Shown: piece by piece, positions 1 through 7,295 of the stretch
Layout: every line of letters starts with the position of its first letter
How positions within the stretch are numbered: position 1 is the first letter of the stretch
Assembly: GCF_014652315.1 (NCBI RefSeq)
Contig: NZ_BMYO01000001.1
Span: 1-64,000 of the forward strand
Direction: 5' to 3'
DNA: 64,000 bases
Origin: Jeongeupia chitinilytica
GTDB taxonomy: Bacteria > Pseudomonadota > Gammaproteobacteria > Burkholderiales > Chitinibacteraceae
Position numbers and translations under genes: made by a program
Notes under the pieces: model-generated
Seen by the model: only the letters and a program-made list of their open reading frames with translations
The model's database searches: none
What the model was told of the DNA's origin: nothing

Positions 1-624
1 CGCGCTGATGTCGCCATCCTGCTGGTGACGTTCTGTCTGACGGTGTTCGCCGACCTGGTTGTCGCAGTGAACATCGGCGTGATTCTTGCGACGCTGCATT
101 TCCTACGCAAGATGGCCGCTAGCGTTGAGGTCCGCGCCAGTACCGACCAGGAGCTGCAGTCCGAACTTGCTGCCCAAGGGGTGAGTGCGTTGCCGCCAGG
201 TGTACTTGTCTATGCCGTTGAAGGGCCGTTCTTCTTCGGCGCGGTGGAGAATTTCGAACGGGCGCTGGCCAGCACGCATACCGACCCACGTGTGTTGATC
301 ATCCGTTTGCGTTGGGTGCCGTACATCGACATTACCGGGCTGCAGACACTGGAGGAGGTGGTCAGTGACCTGCAAAGACGGGGGGTGCGTGTCGTGATTT
401 CCGGGGCGAATGACCGTGTGCACGCCATGCTCGAAAAGGCCGGCTTGATTGCGCTCATTGGCATGACCAACTACTTCCGTCACTTCAATGCGGCACTGGC
501 TGACTGCGCAGCGCATACAGAGGGGAACGCAGCGCGCAGGAAGTTGAGCCAAGTGGCTGAGGCTTGGCTTGCGACCAGCAAGCAGTATTTCGACGGCGCG
601 CCTAAGGACTCGAACGACCAATGA
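1..624 (+). CDS. SulP-family anion permease, C-terminal part with STAS domain (5' end outside window)
   Basis: The frame is open from base 1, so only the last 207 residues are visible. The first ~35 residues are hydrophobic (LLVTFCLTVFADLVVAVNIG) and fit the last membrane helices of a SulP sulfate/bicarbonate-type transporter. Residues ~65-165 form a STAS domain (beta strand VLVYAVEGPFFFG, then VPYIDITGLQTLEE, where the phosphorylatable position of anti-sigma antagonists is occupied by Thr). Family knowledge: inner-membrane anion uptake with a cytoplasmic STAS domain. The substrate cannot be told from this part. A GTG at 25 is in frame but would cut into a membrane helix, so it is not the true start. 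Confidence 0.85.
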   Translation, partial: RADVAILLVTFCLTVFADLVVAVNIGVILATLHFLRKMAASVEVRASTDQELQSELAAQGVSALPPGVLVYAVEGPFFFGAVENFERALASTHTDPRVLIIRLRWVPYIDITGLQTLEEVVSDLQRRGVRVVISGANDRVHAMLEKAGLIALIGMTNYFRHFNAALADCAAHTEGNAARRKLSQVAEAWLATSKQYFDGAPKDSNDQ

Positions 625-658
625 ACGTGTCCGGCGCTATTGAACGGGTGTTTGTCTG

Positions 659-952
659 ATGCCGGTAACGCATCCGCCTGCAATCACACTCGAGATGCTG
701 CGTATTGTCGGTCCGCATTCGGTCCGGTCTTGGCGAATCGGGTTGTCTCAGTTGGCAGAGGCATCCGAGGTGAGCTGCCGACTGGTCTGCGAAAGTAGCG
801 ACGACATCGAGATACTGGTCGAGTCGACGCGGGGCCGAATCGAGCGCTTCGGCTCGGACATCCTGCATGGCGCACTGGGCTACCTCCCGCAGTACATCGA
901 AGTCAGGTGCCCGTTTTCAATTTCGTACTACCGTCGCAGCCGCGACGAATAG
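659..952 (+). CDS. Hypothetical 97-residue protein
   Basis: An ATG at 659 opens a 97-codon frame that ends 8 bases before the likely GTG start of the spermidine-synthase-like gene, so the two are probably co-transcribed. No signal peptide or membrane segment is seen. The alternating hydrophobic pattern (CRLVCESSDDIEILVES...YIEVRCPFSISYY) suggests a small alpha/beta fold. I do not recognise the family. It is not S-adenosylmethionine decarboxylase, the usual partner of spermidine synthases: the Glu-Ser cleavage site and the expected length are missing. Coding status rests on frame continuity and tight spacing only. Confidence 0.5.
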   Translation: MPVTHPPAITLEMLRIVGPHSVRSWRIGLSQLAEASEVSCRLVCESSDDIEILVESTRGRIERFGSDILHGALGYLPQYIEVRCPFSISYYRRSRDE

Positions 953-960
953 GTTTCCCC

Positions 961-1794
961 GTGTCCGATATTCCGATGAACTTTGATGCGCTGTTGGCAG
1001 CCGGCAACGACAAGCAGGCATTCGTCATGCGCGGCGGTGCTTTCCAGAGCCTGCATTTCGACCTGACGGCCGTTCAGAGCAAGATGGCGATAGATGATCC
1101 GTACCGTCTGGTACTCGGCTATACGAAGACGATGTTGGCGTTCCGCTTTTTTGTTGCCAGCCCCAAGCGCATTGCCATGATCGGCCTTGGTGGTGGTTCG
1201 CTGGCCAAGTACTGTCATCGTGCATTCCCGCTGGCAACCATCGAAGTCTGCGAGATCGACCCGACGGTCATCGCATTGCGCGACGACTTCCTGGTTCCGC
1301 AGGAGAGCCCTCGATTTACCGTGCGCTGCAGCAATGGTGCGTACTACATGCGTAACTGCGCCAAGCAGGTAGAGCTGTTGCTGGTCGACGGCTTTGACCT
1401 CAAGGGGCTACCGGCAGCTTTGTGTTCTCAGTCGTTTTATGACGACTGTGCAGCGGCTCTGGCTCCGGAAGGTATCGCGGTGTTCAACCTGCTGGCGCTG
1501 GACGCCGGCAATCCGACGCATGTGTACCGGATGAGCCGGGCCTTCGGGAACAACGTGATCGTTATTAAGGCTGAGGACGGTTTGAACTACATTGCGTTTG
1601 CCAGTCGTAACGCGGCACTGCTCGGAACGGCTGACACCCGGTTGTTGCAGCATGCAGAAGCGCTTGAGCAGGAGTCCGGGTACGGATTTCTGTCCTATGC
1701 ACGACGCCTGATCGCCAGTCGCCGTAGCTACGTCAATGCCGAGGAGATTTTTGCGGCTAACGAGATCAATGCGAGAGTCGTAAAACGACGCTGA
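961..1794 (+). CDS. Spermidine-synthase-like (PAPT-type Rossmann) protein
   Basis: 277 residues with a class I methyltransferase-like fold. The glycine-rich loop AMIGLGGGSLAKYCHRAFP and the acidic end of beta-2 (IEVCEIDPTVI) are typical of polyamine synthases and their relatives. The later motif LLLVDGFD sits where aminopropyltransferases place their catalytic DxxD/DSTDP segment, but the signature is not conserved. Whether it transfers aminopropyl groups or is one of the many catalytically different paralogues is therefore open. I chose GTG 961 because it does not overlap the 97-residue gene; ATG 976 is an alternative. An upstream in-frame GTG at 907 would overlap that gene by 46 bases. Confidence 0.75.
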   Translation: MSDIPMNFDALLAAGNDKQAFVMRGGAFQSLHFDLTAVQSKMAIDDPYRLVLGYTKTMLAFRFFVASPKRIAMIGLGGGSLAKYCHRAFPLATIEVCEIDPTVIALRDDFLVPQESPRFTVRCSNGAYYMRNCAKQVELLLVDGFDLKGLPAALCSQSFYDDCAAALAPEGIAVFNLLALDAGNPTHVYRMSRAFGNNVIVIKAEDGLNYIAFASRNAALLGTADTRLLQHAEALEQESGYGFLSYARRLIASRRSYVNAEEIFAANEINARVVKRR

Positions 1795-1805
1795 GTCCAG
1801 TGGAC

Positions 1806-1991
1806 TTACTTGACCTTGGGATTGCCGCGGGAGATGGAGTCGTAGCTGACGTTGTGCTTGGACAAGTAGTCCCGAATCAACTGACGGACGACTTGAGAAG
1901 GGGTGAGATCCTGAGTCTCACACAACTCTTCAAATGCCTTTTTTTTGGCGGGGTCGATCAGAACCGTCAAGCGGGCGGTCTTGGCTTCCAT
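1806..1991 (-). CDS. Ribbon-helix-helix (CopG/Arc-type) DNA-binding protein
   Basis: 61 residues. A short beta strand (ARLTVLIDPAKKKAFEEL) is followed by two helices, the second DLTPSQVVRQLIRDYLSKH. This is the classical ribbon-helix-helix layout used by antitoxins, plasmid copy-number repressors and phage regulators. ATG 1991 is preferred over an in-frame upstream start at 2021 because it leaves the palindrome at 2006-2026 in the promoter, where an autoregulator would bind. No toxin gene lies next to it; the nearest gene on this strand is the integrase, whose stop is at 2307. It is probably an autorepressor of the island, or an orphan antitoxin. Confidence 0.75.
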   Translation of the reverse strand: MEAKTARLTVLIDPAKKKAFEELCETQDLTPSQVVRQLIRDYLSKHNVSYDSISRGNPKVK

Positions 1992-2005
1992 GGCAGCGCG
2001 ACACA

Positions 2006-2026
2006 ATCCAATGATGATCATTGGAT
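2006..2026 (-). promoter_or_regulatory. Perfect palindrome, likely operator of the RHH gene
   Basis: Ten-base arms ATCCAATGAT and ATCATTGGAT are separated by one base. The palindrome lies 15-35 bases upstream of the ribbon-helix-helix start codon. A -10-like TATCAT (minus strand, 2030-2025) overlaps its distal edge; no good -35 is visible. The position and symmetry fit a dimeric autorepressor site. This is an inference: binding by this protein is not shown. Confidence 0.6.
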
Positions 2027-2306
2027 GATAATTCAGTTCACATCCATCCAGGAAATGGAAATTGTCGTGTCCGCTTAAGCAGGTGCCGCTGCTACTTCAA
2101 GAGCATGCCCATCCAGCGCATACGACGATTGTTTCACGTTGCTGTGAGGCTGTGCTCGGTTCTTGCTGTACGGGCTGCCTTGGGTGACGAAGTGAATCGC
2201 CACCACTCATCTGGACACCCAAGAGCCTCTTATCTTTGGAGTGTGGGGGCTTCATGAGCGGAAAACAGATATACGGAAAAATTCAGGGTCAAGGCCGTCA
2301 AACACC

Positions 2307-3305
2307 TTACCGCAGCGGCCCCACCTTGTTCGCCCGCCGGTAGTGTTTGGTCATCCCCATGGTCGAATGCCCCAGCCGCTCGTTGGCGCGGAACAGGTCG
2401 GTTTCGTCGGTGGCCGATTTGGCGCGCAGGTCGCGCAGCTGGAAGTGGACGCCGGCGGCGGTTCTGGCCTGTTCGAACATCCGCCGTAGCTGGGCATAGC
2501 CCAGCGGCTCGCCCTTGGCGTTGCGGACCAGATGCAGCGAGGCGACATTGCCCGCCGGGCAGGGGCGGGTGAGCAGGCGCTGGATCACGTCGGCGAGCTG
2601 GCCTTCGATCGCGACGCCGATGAGCTTGTTGGTCTTGGCCTGGCGGATCCACAGCCGGCCGTCGCGGATGTCGGTGCGCATCAGCCGGGTGATGTCGGTG
2701 ACGCGCTGGCCGGTCAGCAGATACAGATCCATCGCGTCCTGCAGCGGCGGTTCGGCCTGGTCGTACACGGCACGGAACTCATCGTCGTGCACGTAGCGAT
2801 CGCGTCCCCGTTCGGAGAAGCCCTTGATGCCGGCGCAGGGGTTCGGCGCTTCGGTCGCGCCCCAGGCGCGTGCGCAGTTGAACAGGTGCGAGAGCAGGGC
2901 TTTCTCGCGGTTCGCCCGTACCTTGGCCTTGGCGCCGCGTTTGTCCATGTACTGGCGGACGTGGATCGGCTTGATCGCGTCGATGGGCATCGCGCCGAAC
3001 ACGGCGATCAGCCTGGCGAACTCGCGTTCGTTGTCCTTGCGGGTGGCCGGGCTTTTGCCCGGGTAGACGTCGCGCCGATAGCGCTCGACCAGCGTCGTGA
3101 ACAGGTTGACCGGCCTGGCCTCGATGACGGTATTGTCGAGGTCGGCGTACCGCTTCAGCGCCGCTTTCTTGTCTTGGCCAAGATTGATCCAGCGCTTGCC
3201 GCCATCCGGGCGATCGGCGACGTAGTAGTACGTCGTCGCATGCACGCCGGCTCGGGCAAACATGCGGGCCGGCAGGCTGCGGTTGACGGACTTCGGCCGG
3301 GCCAC
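2307..3305 (-). CDS. Tyrosine site-specific recombinase (integrase 1)
   Basis: 332 residues. The N-terminal part (to about 160) has the SAM-like core-binding layout. The C-terminal catalytic domain shows Arg201 (LLTGQRVTDI), a beta-hairpin Lys (TNKL, 224-227), QLRDLRAKSATD with Arg294, His313 in LGHSTMG and the nucleophile Tyr322 in KHYRR. The usual His of the HxxR box is replaced by Gln289-Leu-Arg, as is common in proteobacterial integrases with an LRDLRAK motif. The start is GTG 3305, with a good upstream GAGGTGAT ribosome site 8 bases after the DUF4224 stop. It is co-directional with the AAA/exonuclease trio upstream. Confidence 0.92.
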   Translation of the reverse strand: MARPKSVNRSLPARMFARAGVHATTYYYVADRPDGGKRWINLGQDKKAALKRYADLDNTVIEARPVNLFTTLVERYRRDVYPGKSPATRKDNEREFARLIAVFGAMPIDAIKPIHVRQYMDKRGAKAKVRANREKALLSHLFNCARAWGATEAPNPCAGIKGFSERGRDRYVHDDEFRAVYDQAEPPLQDAMDLYLLTGQRVTDITRLMRTDIRDGRLWIRQAKTNKLIGVAIEGQLADVIQRLLTRPCPAGNVASLHLVRNAKGEPLGYAQLRRMFEQARTAAGVHFQLRDLRAKSATDETDLFRANERLGHSTMGMTKHYRRANKVGPLR

Positions 3306-3313
3306 GGATCACC

Positions 3314-3574
3314 TCAATCCAGCGCATCGAAGTTCGGCAGGTGCAGCGCGTCGGCCGCGCCGACGGCCTCACCCAAGGCCTGGCGCACCCTGACCCGGCT
3401 GACCTGCGGCCAGCCGTTCAGCGCCGGCAGGAAGGGAATGCCGTGCTTGCGCAACCAGCGCCGTACGCGCGCGGCGGTCGCCGTACCGTCGTCAACGCCG
3501 GCCAGCTCGATCAACTCCTCACGGGAGAGCCAGGGCGAGGGCGGGACGTAGGTGTAGCTCGGCGCGGGTGTCAT
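3314..3574 (-). CDS. DUF4224-type small protein paired with the integrase
   Basis: 86 residues with the pattern SPWLSREELIELAG...RVRRWLRKHGIPFLPALNGWPQVSRVRV. This is the DUF4224 arrangement: an excisionase-like winged helix that typically sits directly upstream of tyrosine integrases. A clear AGGAG precedes ATG 3574. The family role is unproven; a directionality factor or recombinase cofactor is the usual inference. It lies 67 bases downstream of the AAA ATPase stop and 8 bases upstream of the integrase start, so all may share one transcript. Confidence 0.8.
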   Translation of the reverse strand: MTPAPSYTYVPPSPWLSREELIELAGVDDGTATAARVRRWLRKHGIPFLPALNGWPQVSRVRVRQALGEAVGAADALHLPNFDALD

Positions 3575-3641
3575 GGGCTGCTCCTGTGCAAGTTGCCGCC
3601 ATTAACCGACGGGACCGTCCACAACGCAATTCAGGACCGTG

Positions 3642-4802
3642 CTACACAAACCCGATCCGGCCGGTGTGCGGTGCGGCAATGTCGACCGGCATCGGCAACA
3701 GCGTCCCTTTCAACCGCCCGAATTCTTCGGCACTTGCGATGCTGTCGACTGCGGCGGCCAGCGCCGCTTCGAGGCGCAAACGCAGCGCGCGGATGCTGCT
3801 GCAATTTCGCAACAAGGGCGCGAGCAATGCGTCCGGCAAGGTCGCGGCGAAGACGCCGTCGAGCTGCTGCTGTTTCAGCACACTGCGATAGACGTGCTGC
3901 ACCAGCGCCGGCCACTCGGCCGCCGTCGGCGGCGCGATTTGCGTCGCCCGGCAGCGCGAGCGCAACGGCGCATCGATCGGCGCCGCGTCGTTCGCCGTCA
4001 GCAACAGGCTGCAGTGGCTGAAGTCGACCGGCACCGCCAGATACTTGTCTTCGAAGCGCCTGGCATTCTCGGGCTCGGCGAGCATCAGCAACACATCGGC
4101 GACGCGGCCGTGCTGGTTGCCGCCGGTCTTGTCGACTTCCTCGAACAGCAGCAGCGGATTGGCGATCGGCGAACCCGCAAGGAAGCGCACCAGCTCGCCC
4201 GGGCCGGAACCCGACCAGTGACGCGAACTGCCGAGCAGCAACAGCGTGTCGCCCGAGCCGCCCAGCTGGAACTCCGCCAGCGGCAACGCCAATTTCTCCG
4301 CCAGCTGATGGCACAGCCACGACTTGCCGTTACCGGGCGGACCGAGCAACAGGTGCACGCCGAGGTGCAAGGCCTGTTGCTGAAACACCTGCAGCTTCAC
4401 CCGCTGCGCCAGCGGCGCGAGCAGGCCGGTGAGACTCGGCGTGTCGTGCGCCAGCGCCTCGAGGATATCCAGATCCGCCGCCGTGGCGATGCGCAATGGT
4501 TTGGCCTCGCCCAGCCTGGCCAGCGCCTCATGGGCCAGACCGCGACCCGGATCGACGTGCAATCGCGCAGCCAGCTTCGCCGGGTCCGCCAGCCGAACAC
4601 CCTCGCCGTCGGCGACCACCACGGCAGGACGCAGTTGGGTCGCCGTCCCTGCGAATCCATGCCGTGGCGTGCCATCAAGCGCCAGAATCTGGCGCTGGTA
4701 ACGCGCCAGCAACGCCGGTGACAGCGCCGGCGGCCGCACCACCTTGAACGCCGTCGGCGAACACGGCGATGCGGTTGGCGGTGAAGCAGGGCGGCGGGCC
4801 AT
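3642..4802 (-). CDS. Lon-like AAA+ ATPase without protease domain
   Basis: 386 residues from ATG 4802. The AAA+ core shows Walker A GPPGNGKS (154-161), Walker B LLLFEEVDK (217-225), sensor-1 TAND (269-272) and an Arg-finger region LRSRCR (280-284). The segment around Walker B and after (NPLLLFEEVDK...RFEDKYLAVPVDFS) follows the Lon protease ATPase pattern, but there is no Lon N-domain and no Ser-Lys protease domain. The first ~135 residues are not recognised. The start codon overlaps the stop of the preceding gene as TGATG, implying translational coupling. Probable role: a motor that remodels a protein or nucleic-acid substrate for its operon partners. Its function is unknown. Confidence 0.85.
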   Translation of the reverse strand: MARRPASPPTASPCSPTAFKVVRPPALSPALLARYQRQILALDGTPRHGFAGTATQLRPAVVVADGEGVRLADPAKLAARLHVDPGRGLAHEALARLGEAKPLRIATAADLDILEALAHDTPSLTGLLAPLAQRVKLQVFQQQALHLGVHLLLGPPGNGKSWLCHQLAEKLALPLAEFQLGGSGDTLLLLGSSRHWSGSGPGELVRFLAGSPIANPLLLFEEVDKTGGNQHGRVADVLLMLAEPENARRFEDKYLAVPVDFSHCSLLLTANDAAPIDAPLRSRCRATQIAPPTAAEWPALVQHVYRSVLKQQQLDGVFAATLPDALLAPLLRNCSSIRALRLRLEAALAAAVDSIASAEEFGRLKGTLLPMPVDIAAPHTGRIGFV

Positions 4803-6007
4803 CACAGCACGCTCGCATGCACGGTCGCCCAGAACCGCAGCGTCGCTTGCAGGCATTCGCGCAAGCGCAGCACCAGCCAGCCACGATCAGCGCCGGGCGG
4901 GCACGACAGCATGAACGACTGATGCAGCGAGATCTGCCCTCCGTCACACCTCACCGCTGCCCGACCGAGCCCGGCGCCGAGATTCGCCTGGTTCACCAGA
5001 CTCCACAACATCGGCAGCTCCGTCTCCGACCATCCCCGATGCGAACCCACCGTCAGATAGATGCACGACTCCAGCGCCGGGTTTGGCGCCGCCGGCGCAT
5101 GCCAGCGCAACGGCGACACCGCAACTTCCAGCCGCAATTCCTGCTCGCCGGTCTGCAGCCGCATGACTTCGGCGCCGGTGCGCAAGGTCAGCCGCGGCGC
5201 CGGCATCAGCCCGGCGGCCGCACTGCCAAGCAAGGCTTGCACCGTATCGGTATGCAGCTCGCCAACGTCGTCATCCAGCGATGTCAGCCGCAGATCCTGC
5301 AATAGCGGCAGACACAGCAGCTGCATCGGCGCCGGAAACGCACGCCGTACCAGCCAGTGATCGGCCAGCAGCTGCAATACCACCGGCCACTGCCTGGCCG
5401 GCACCCCCAGCAGCGCCTGCGCCAGTGTCGGTGGCAACACCGGTGGTACATCCAGCCCCTCGGCCAGCCCGGCCCAGCGATGCCGGATGCGCAACAAGGC
5501 ATCGACCGCCGGCTGCATCACCAGCCACTGCGCCGGCGGAATGAACCAAACGGGATCGGCGGCGTGCCACCACAGCCACACGCCACCGTTGGCCAGCGCC
5601 TGCCAGTCCGACGCATCAGGCGCCCGAGCCGGATCGAGCCACAGATACAGCGAGGCCATCATCGCGGCACTCGCATCGCTTGCCGCATGCCAGCGCAGCG
5701 GGTCATCGACCAGCGCATAGCCGGCCTCGGCCGCCAGACTCCCGACGCGTTGATGCAGCCATGCCAGATCGTCGCCGCCGTCGACGCGAACCAGCAGCGG
5801 CGGCAACACCGCGCCGGCGGCCAGCAGCCGCAATCGCGCATCGAGCAGCGAGCGCAAGCCGGGCCAGTCGGGATCGGGGAGGGGCGCGACTGGTACGTCG
5901 TCCGGCGCCGGCAGCGACGACCAGACCGGATCGCCGTTGCACAGCAACAGCACTTCATCCGGCTCGTTCAGCCCATCCAGTCCGTCCAATCCGCCGCACT
6001 CGTTCAT
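4802..6007 (-). CDS. Unrecognised 401-residue protein between the exonuclease and the AAA ATPase
   Basis: A long soluble-looking protein rich in Leu, Ala and Trp, without signal peptide, membrane segments or a recognisable catalytic motif. The N-terminus holds a short repeat (LDGLDGLNEPDE). The C-terminal ~130 residues, with strands such as CIYLTVGSHRGWSE and a final helical segment, are loosely reminiscent of the YbjN/type III chaperone fold; that is a weak impression only. ATG 6007 overlaps the exonuclease stop by four bases (ATGA), and its own stop overlaps the ATPase start, so the three proteins are almost certainly made together and may form a complex. Codon use and frame length leave no doubt that it is a gene. 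Confidence 0.75.
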   Translation of the reverse strand: MNECGGLDGLDGLNEPDEVLLLCNGDPVWSSLPAPDDVPVAPLPDPDWPGLRSLLDARLRLLAAGAVLPPLLVRVDGGDDLAWLHQRVGSLAAEAGYALVDDPLRWHAASDASAAMMASLYLWLDPARAPDASDWQALANGGVWLWWHAADPVWFIPPAQWLVMQPAVDALLRIRHRWAGLAEGLDVPPVLPPTLAQALLGVPARQWPVVLQLLADHWLVRRAFPAPMQLLCLPLLQDLRLTSLDDDVGELHTDTVQALLGSAAAGLMPAPRLTLRTGAEVMRLQTGEQELRLEVAVSPLRWHAPAAPNPALESCIYLTVGSHRGWSETELPMLWSLVNQANLGAGLGRAAVRCDGGQISLHQSFMLSCPPGADRGWLVLRLRECLQATLRFWATVHASVL

Positions 6008-6897
6008 GATCCGGTCCTCGCCACAGCAGGAACCACCGCCGGCGGAATCACCACCGGCTGCAGCGGCAAGCGCCGCGCACTGTGACGAATCTCGAGCGGA
6101 CAGCCACCATGCTCGAGCCGCACGTCGTCCCGCAACCGCAACAATCCCACCAGCTCGGCACGGATCAACTCAGCCTGATCATGGCGCAGCACGACGCGCC
6201 AGCCGTTGCGCCGCTCGTCCCAGTGGAAACGGTGCCGCCACAGCCACGTCTGCAACGCCGCATCGGGCCGGCCGAACACACACAGCTCGATATACAGCGG
6301 CAGGCATTGCCACAGCAGCCCCCACAGCGCCGTGGTCGTGTAGCCGGGAAACGGCGCCGCCAGAATCGTCGCCAGCATCTCGGCATCGTGCGCCGCGTGA
6401 TGCGGCAGGAAGTGCAAGCGGTACTGCGTCGCCAGCGCCAGCAACGAGTGGTCATGAATCCGGAACGCATCCCAAGGCACTTCGCGCAGCGAACACGCCC
6501 AGCGTACGTGCTGCAGGCACGGCAGCGCCGCTTCCAGCCGTGGCCGGTCGAACGCTGCATTGTGACTGACGATCAGAATCGCCCCGGTCAGCAGCCTGGC
6601 CACCACCGCGGCATCGATCGGCCCGGTCTGCCAGTCGGACAACGGCAGCACCGGCGTCACATCATCGCGATGCAGACACACCCGCGCCGACACGCCCCGC
6701 ACTTCGCCGCTCGGCCAGTCGAAACACACCACCACCAAGGCCAGCTCGCGCAGACGTGACTCAAACGCGCCACAGCAATCGAACTCGGCATCGAGCACGA
6801 CCACCTGCTGCAGCGTCCCGGTCGCCGCCACCGCAATTCGCGGCAGCGGGCATTGCGGTCGACGCGACACGCTAGCTGGGTTTGGTTCGTTGAGCAT
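6004..6897 (-). CDS. DEDDh 3'-5' exonuclease (DnaQ-like)
   Basis: 297 residues. All three Exo motifs are visible: Exo I VVLDAEFD (Asp36, Glu38), Exo II SHNAAFDRP (Asp117) and Exo III HHAAHDAE (His166, Asp171), which identifies the DEDDh subclass seen in the DNA polymerase III epsilon subunit and in RNase T. About 115 residues after the nuclease core are unassigned. It is the first gene of the minus-strand unit, with a near-perfect AGGAGGTG ribosome site before ATG 6897. It is divergent from the Xre gene across a 142-base region holding two similar inverted repeats. The substrate (DNA or RNA) cannot be told. It is not the housekeeping dnaQ: it lies in an island and its partners differ. Confidence 0.85.
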   Translation of the reverse strand: MLNEPNPASVSRRPQCPLPRIAVAATGTLQQVVVLDAEFDCCGAFESRLRELALVVVCFDWPSGEVRGVSARVCLHRDDVTPVLPLSDWQTGPIDAAVVARLLTGAILIVSHNAAFDRPRLEAALPCLQHVRWACSLREVPWDAFRIHDHSLLALATQYRLHFLPHHAAHDAEMLATILAAPFPGYTTTALWGLLWQCLPLYIELCVFGRPDAALQTWLWRHRFHWDERRNGWRVVLRHDQAELIRAELVGLLRLRDDVRLEHGGCPLEIRHSARRLPLQPVVIPPAVVPAVARTGS

Positions 6898-6957
6898 GAC
6901 GCACCTCCTGAACTCCCGTAACCTGTTGGAATCAATCCGGGCTGTTGACGGGCTTTA

Positions 6958-7028
6958 TGATCTACTGAAGATCAGATTTGGATGAGCCAAGTGATTCTTG
7001 CAAGCTCTTTTTGATCTTCAGGAGATCG
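6958..7028. promoter_or_regulatory. Divergent control region with two TGATCT-N5-AGATC(A/G) operator-like sites
   Basis: Site 1 is TGATCT-ACTGA-AGATCA (6958-6974), a perfect six-base inverted repeat. Site 2 is TGATCT-TCAGG-AGATCG (7012-7028), with one mismatch in the arms. Spacing and arm sequence are shared, and the sites are 54 bases apart, about five helical turns. They lie between the exonuclease gene (minus) and the Xre gene (plus). This is the layout expected for an Xre repressor controlling itself and the divergent operon. Clear -35/-10 pairs could not be assigned with confidence. Confidence 0.6.
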
Positions 7029-7039
7029 AACGGATCAGA

Positions 7040-7288
7040 ATGAACGCAATGGTCAGATGTAACCTGTCGCGCTTGCTGGGCGAGCGCCGCATCAAAATCA
7101 GCCAACTGGCGCGTGATACCGAGATCAACCGGGGCACGTTGACGCGGCTTTATCACGAAACCGCCGAGCGCGTGGACCTCGTCGTCATCGAGCAGCTGTG
7201 CCGCTACCTCGGCGTCTCGGTCGGCGAGCTGTTCGAACTCGTCGACGATACGACGACCACGGCACAGGAACCGCGCGACCGGCGTTGA
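7040..7288 (+). CDS. Xre-family (Cro/C1-type HTH) transcriptional regulator
   Basis: 82 residues from ATG 7040. The sequence RCNLSRLLGERRIKISQLARDTEINRGTLTRLYHET...EQLCRYLGVSVGELFEL is a standard Cro/C1 helix-turn-helix that fills almost the whole protein, as in YozG-like small repressors and control proteins of mobile elements. A polar Asp/Thr tail follows. The ribosome site is weak (GGAG lies 15 bases upstream), and ATG 7049 or the TTG at 6998 cannot be excluded; the TTG start would place operator site 2 inside the gene. It probably represses itself and the divergent exonuclease operon. Confidence 0.85.
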   Translation: MNAMVRCNLSRLLGERRIKISQLARDTEINRGTLTRLYHETAERVDLVVIEQLCRYLGVSVGELFELVDDTTTTAQEPRDRR

Positions 7289-7295
7289 GTCCGCG

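Noticed and set aside
2022..2306. Search for an attachment-site copy of the tRNA-Leu 3' end left of integrase 1
   Set aside because: No stretch matching the tRNA T-arm or acceptor end was found by eye; 285 bases with no gene or clear repeat.
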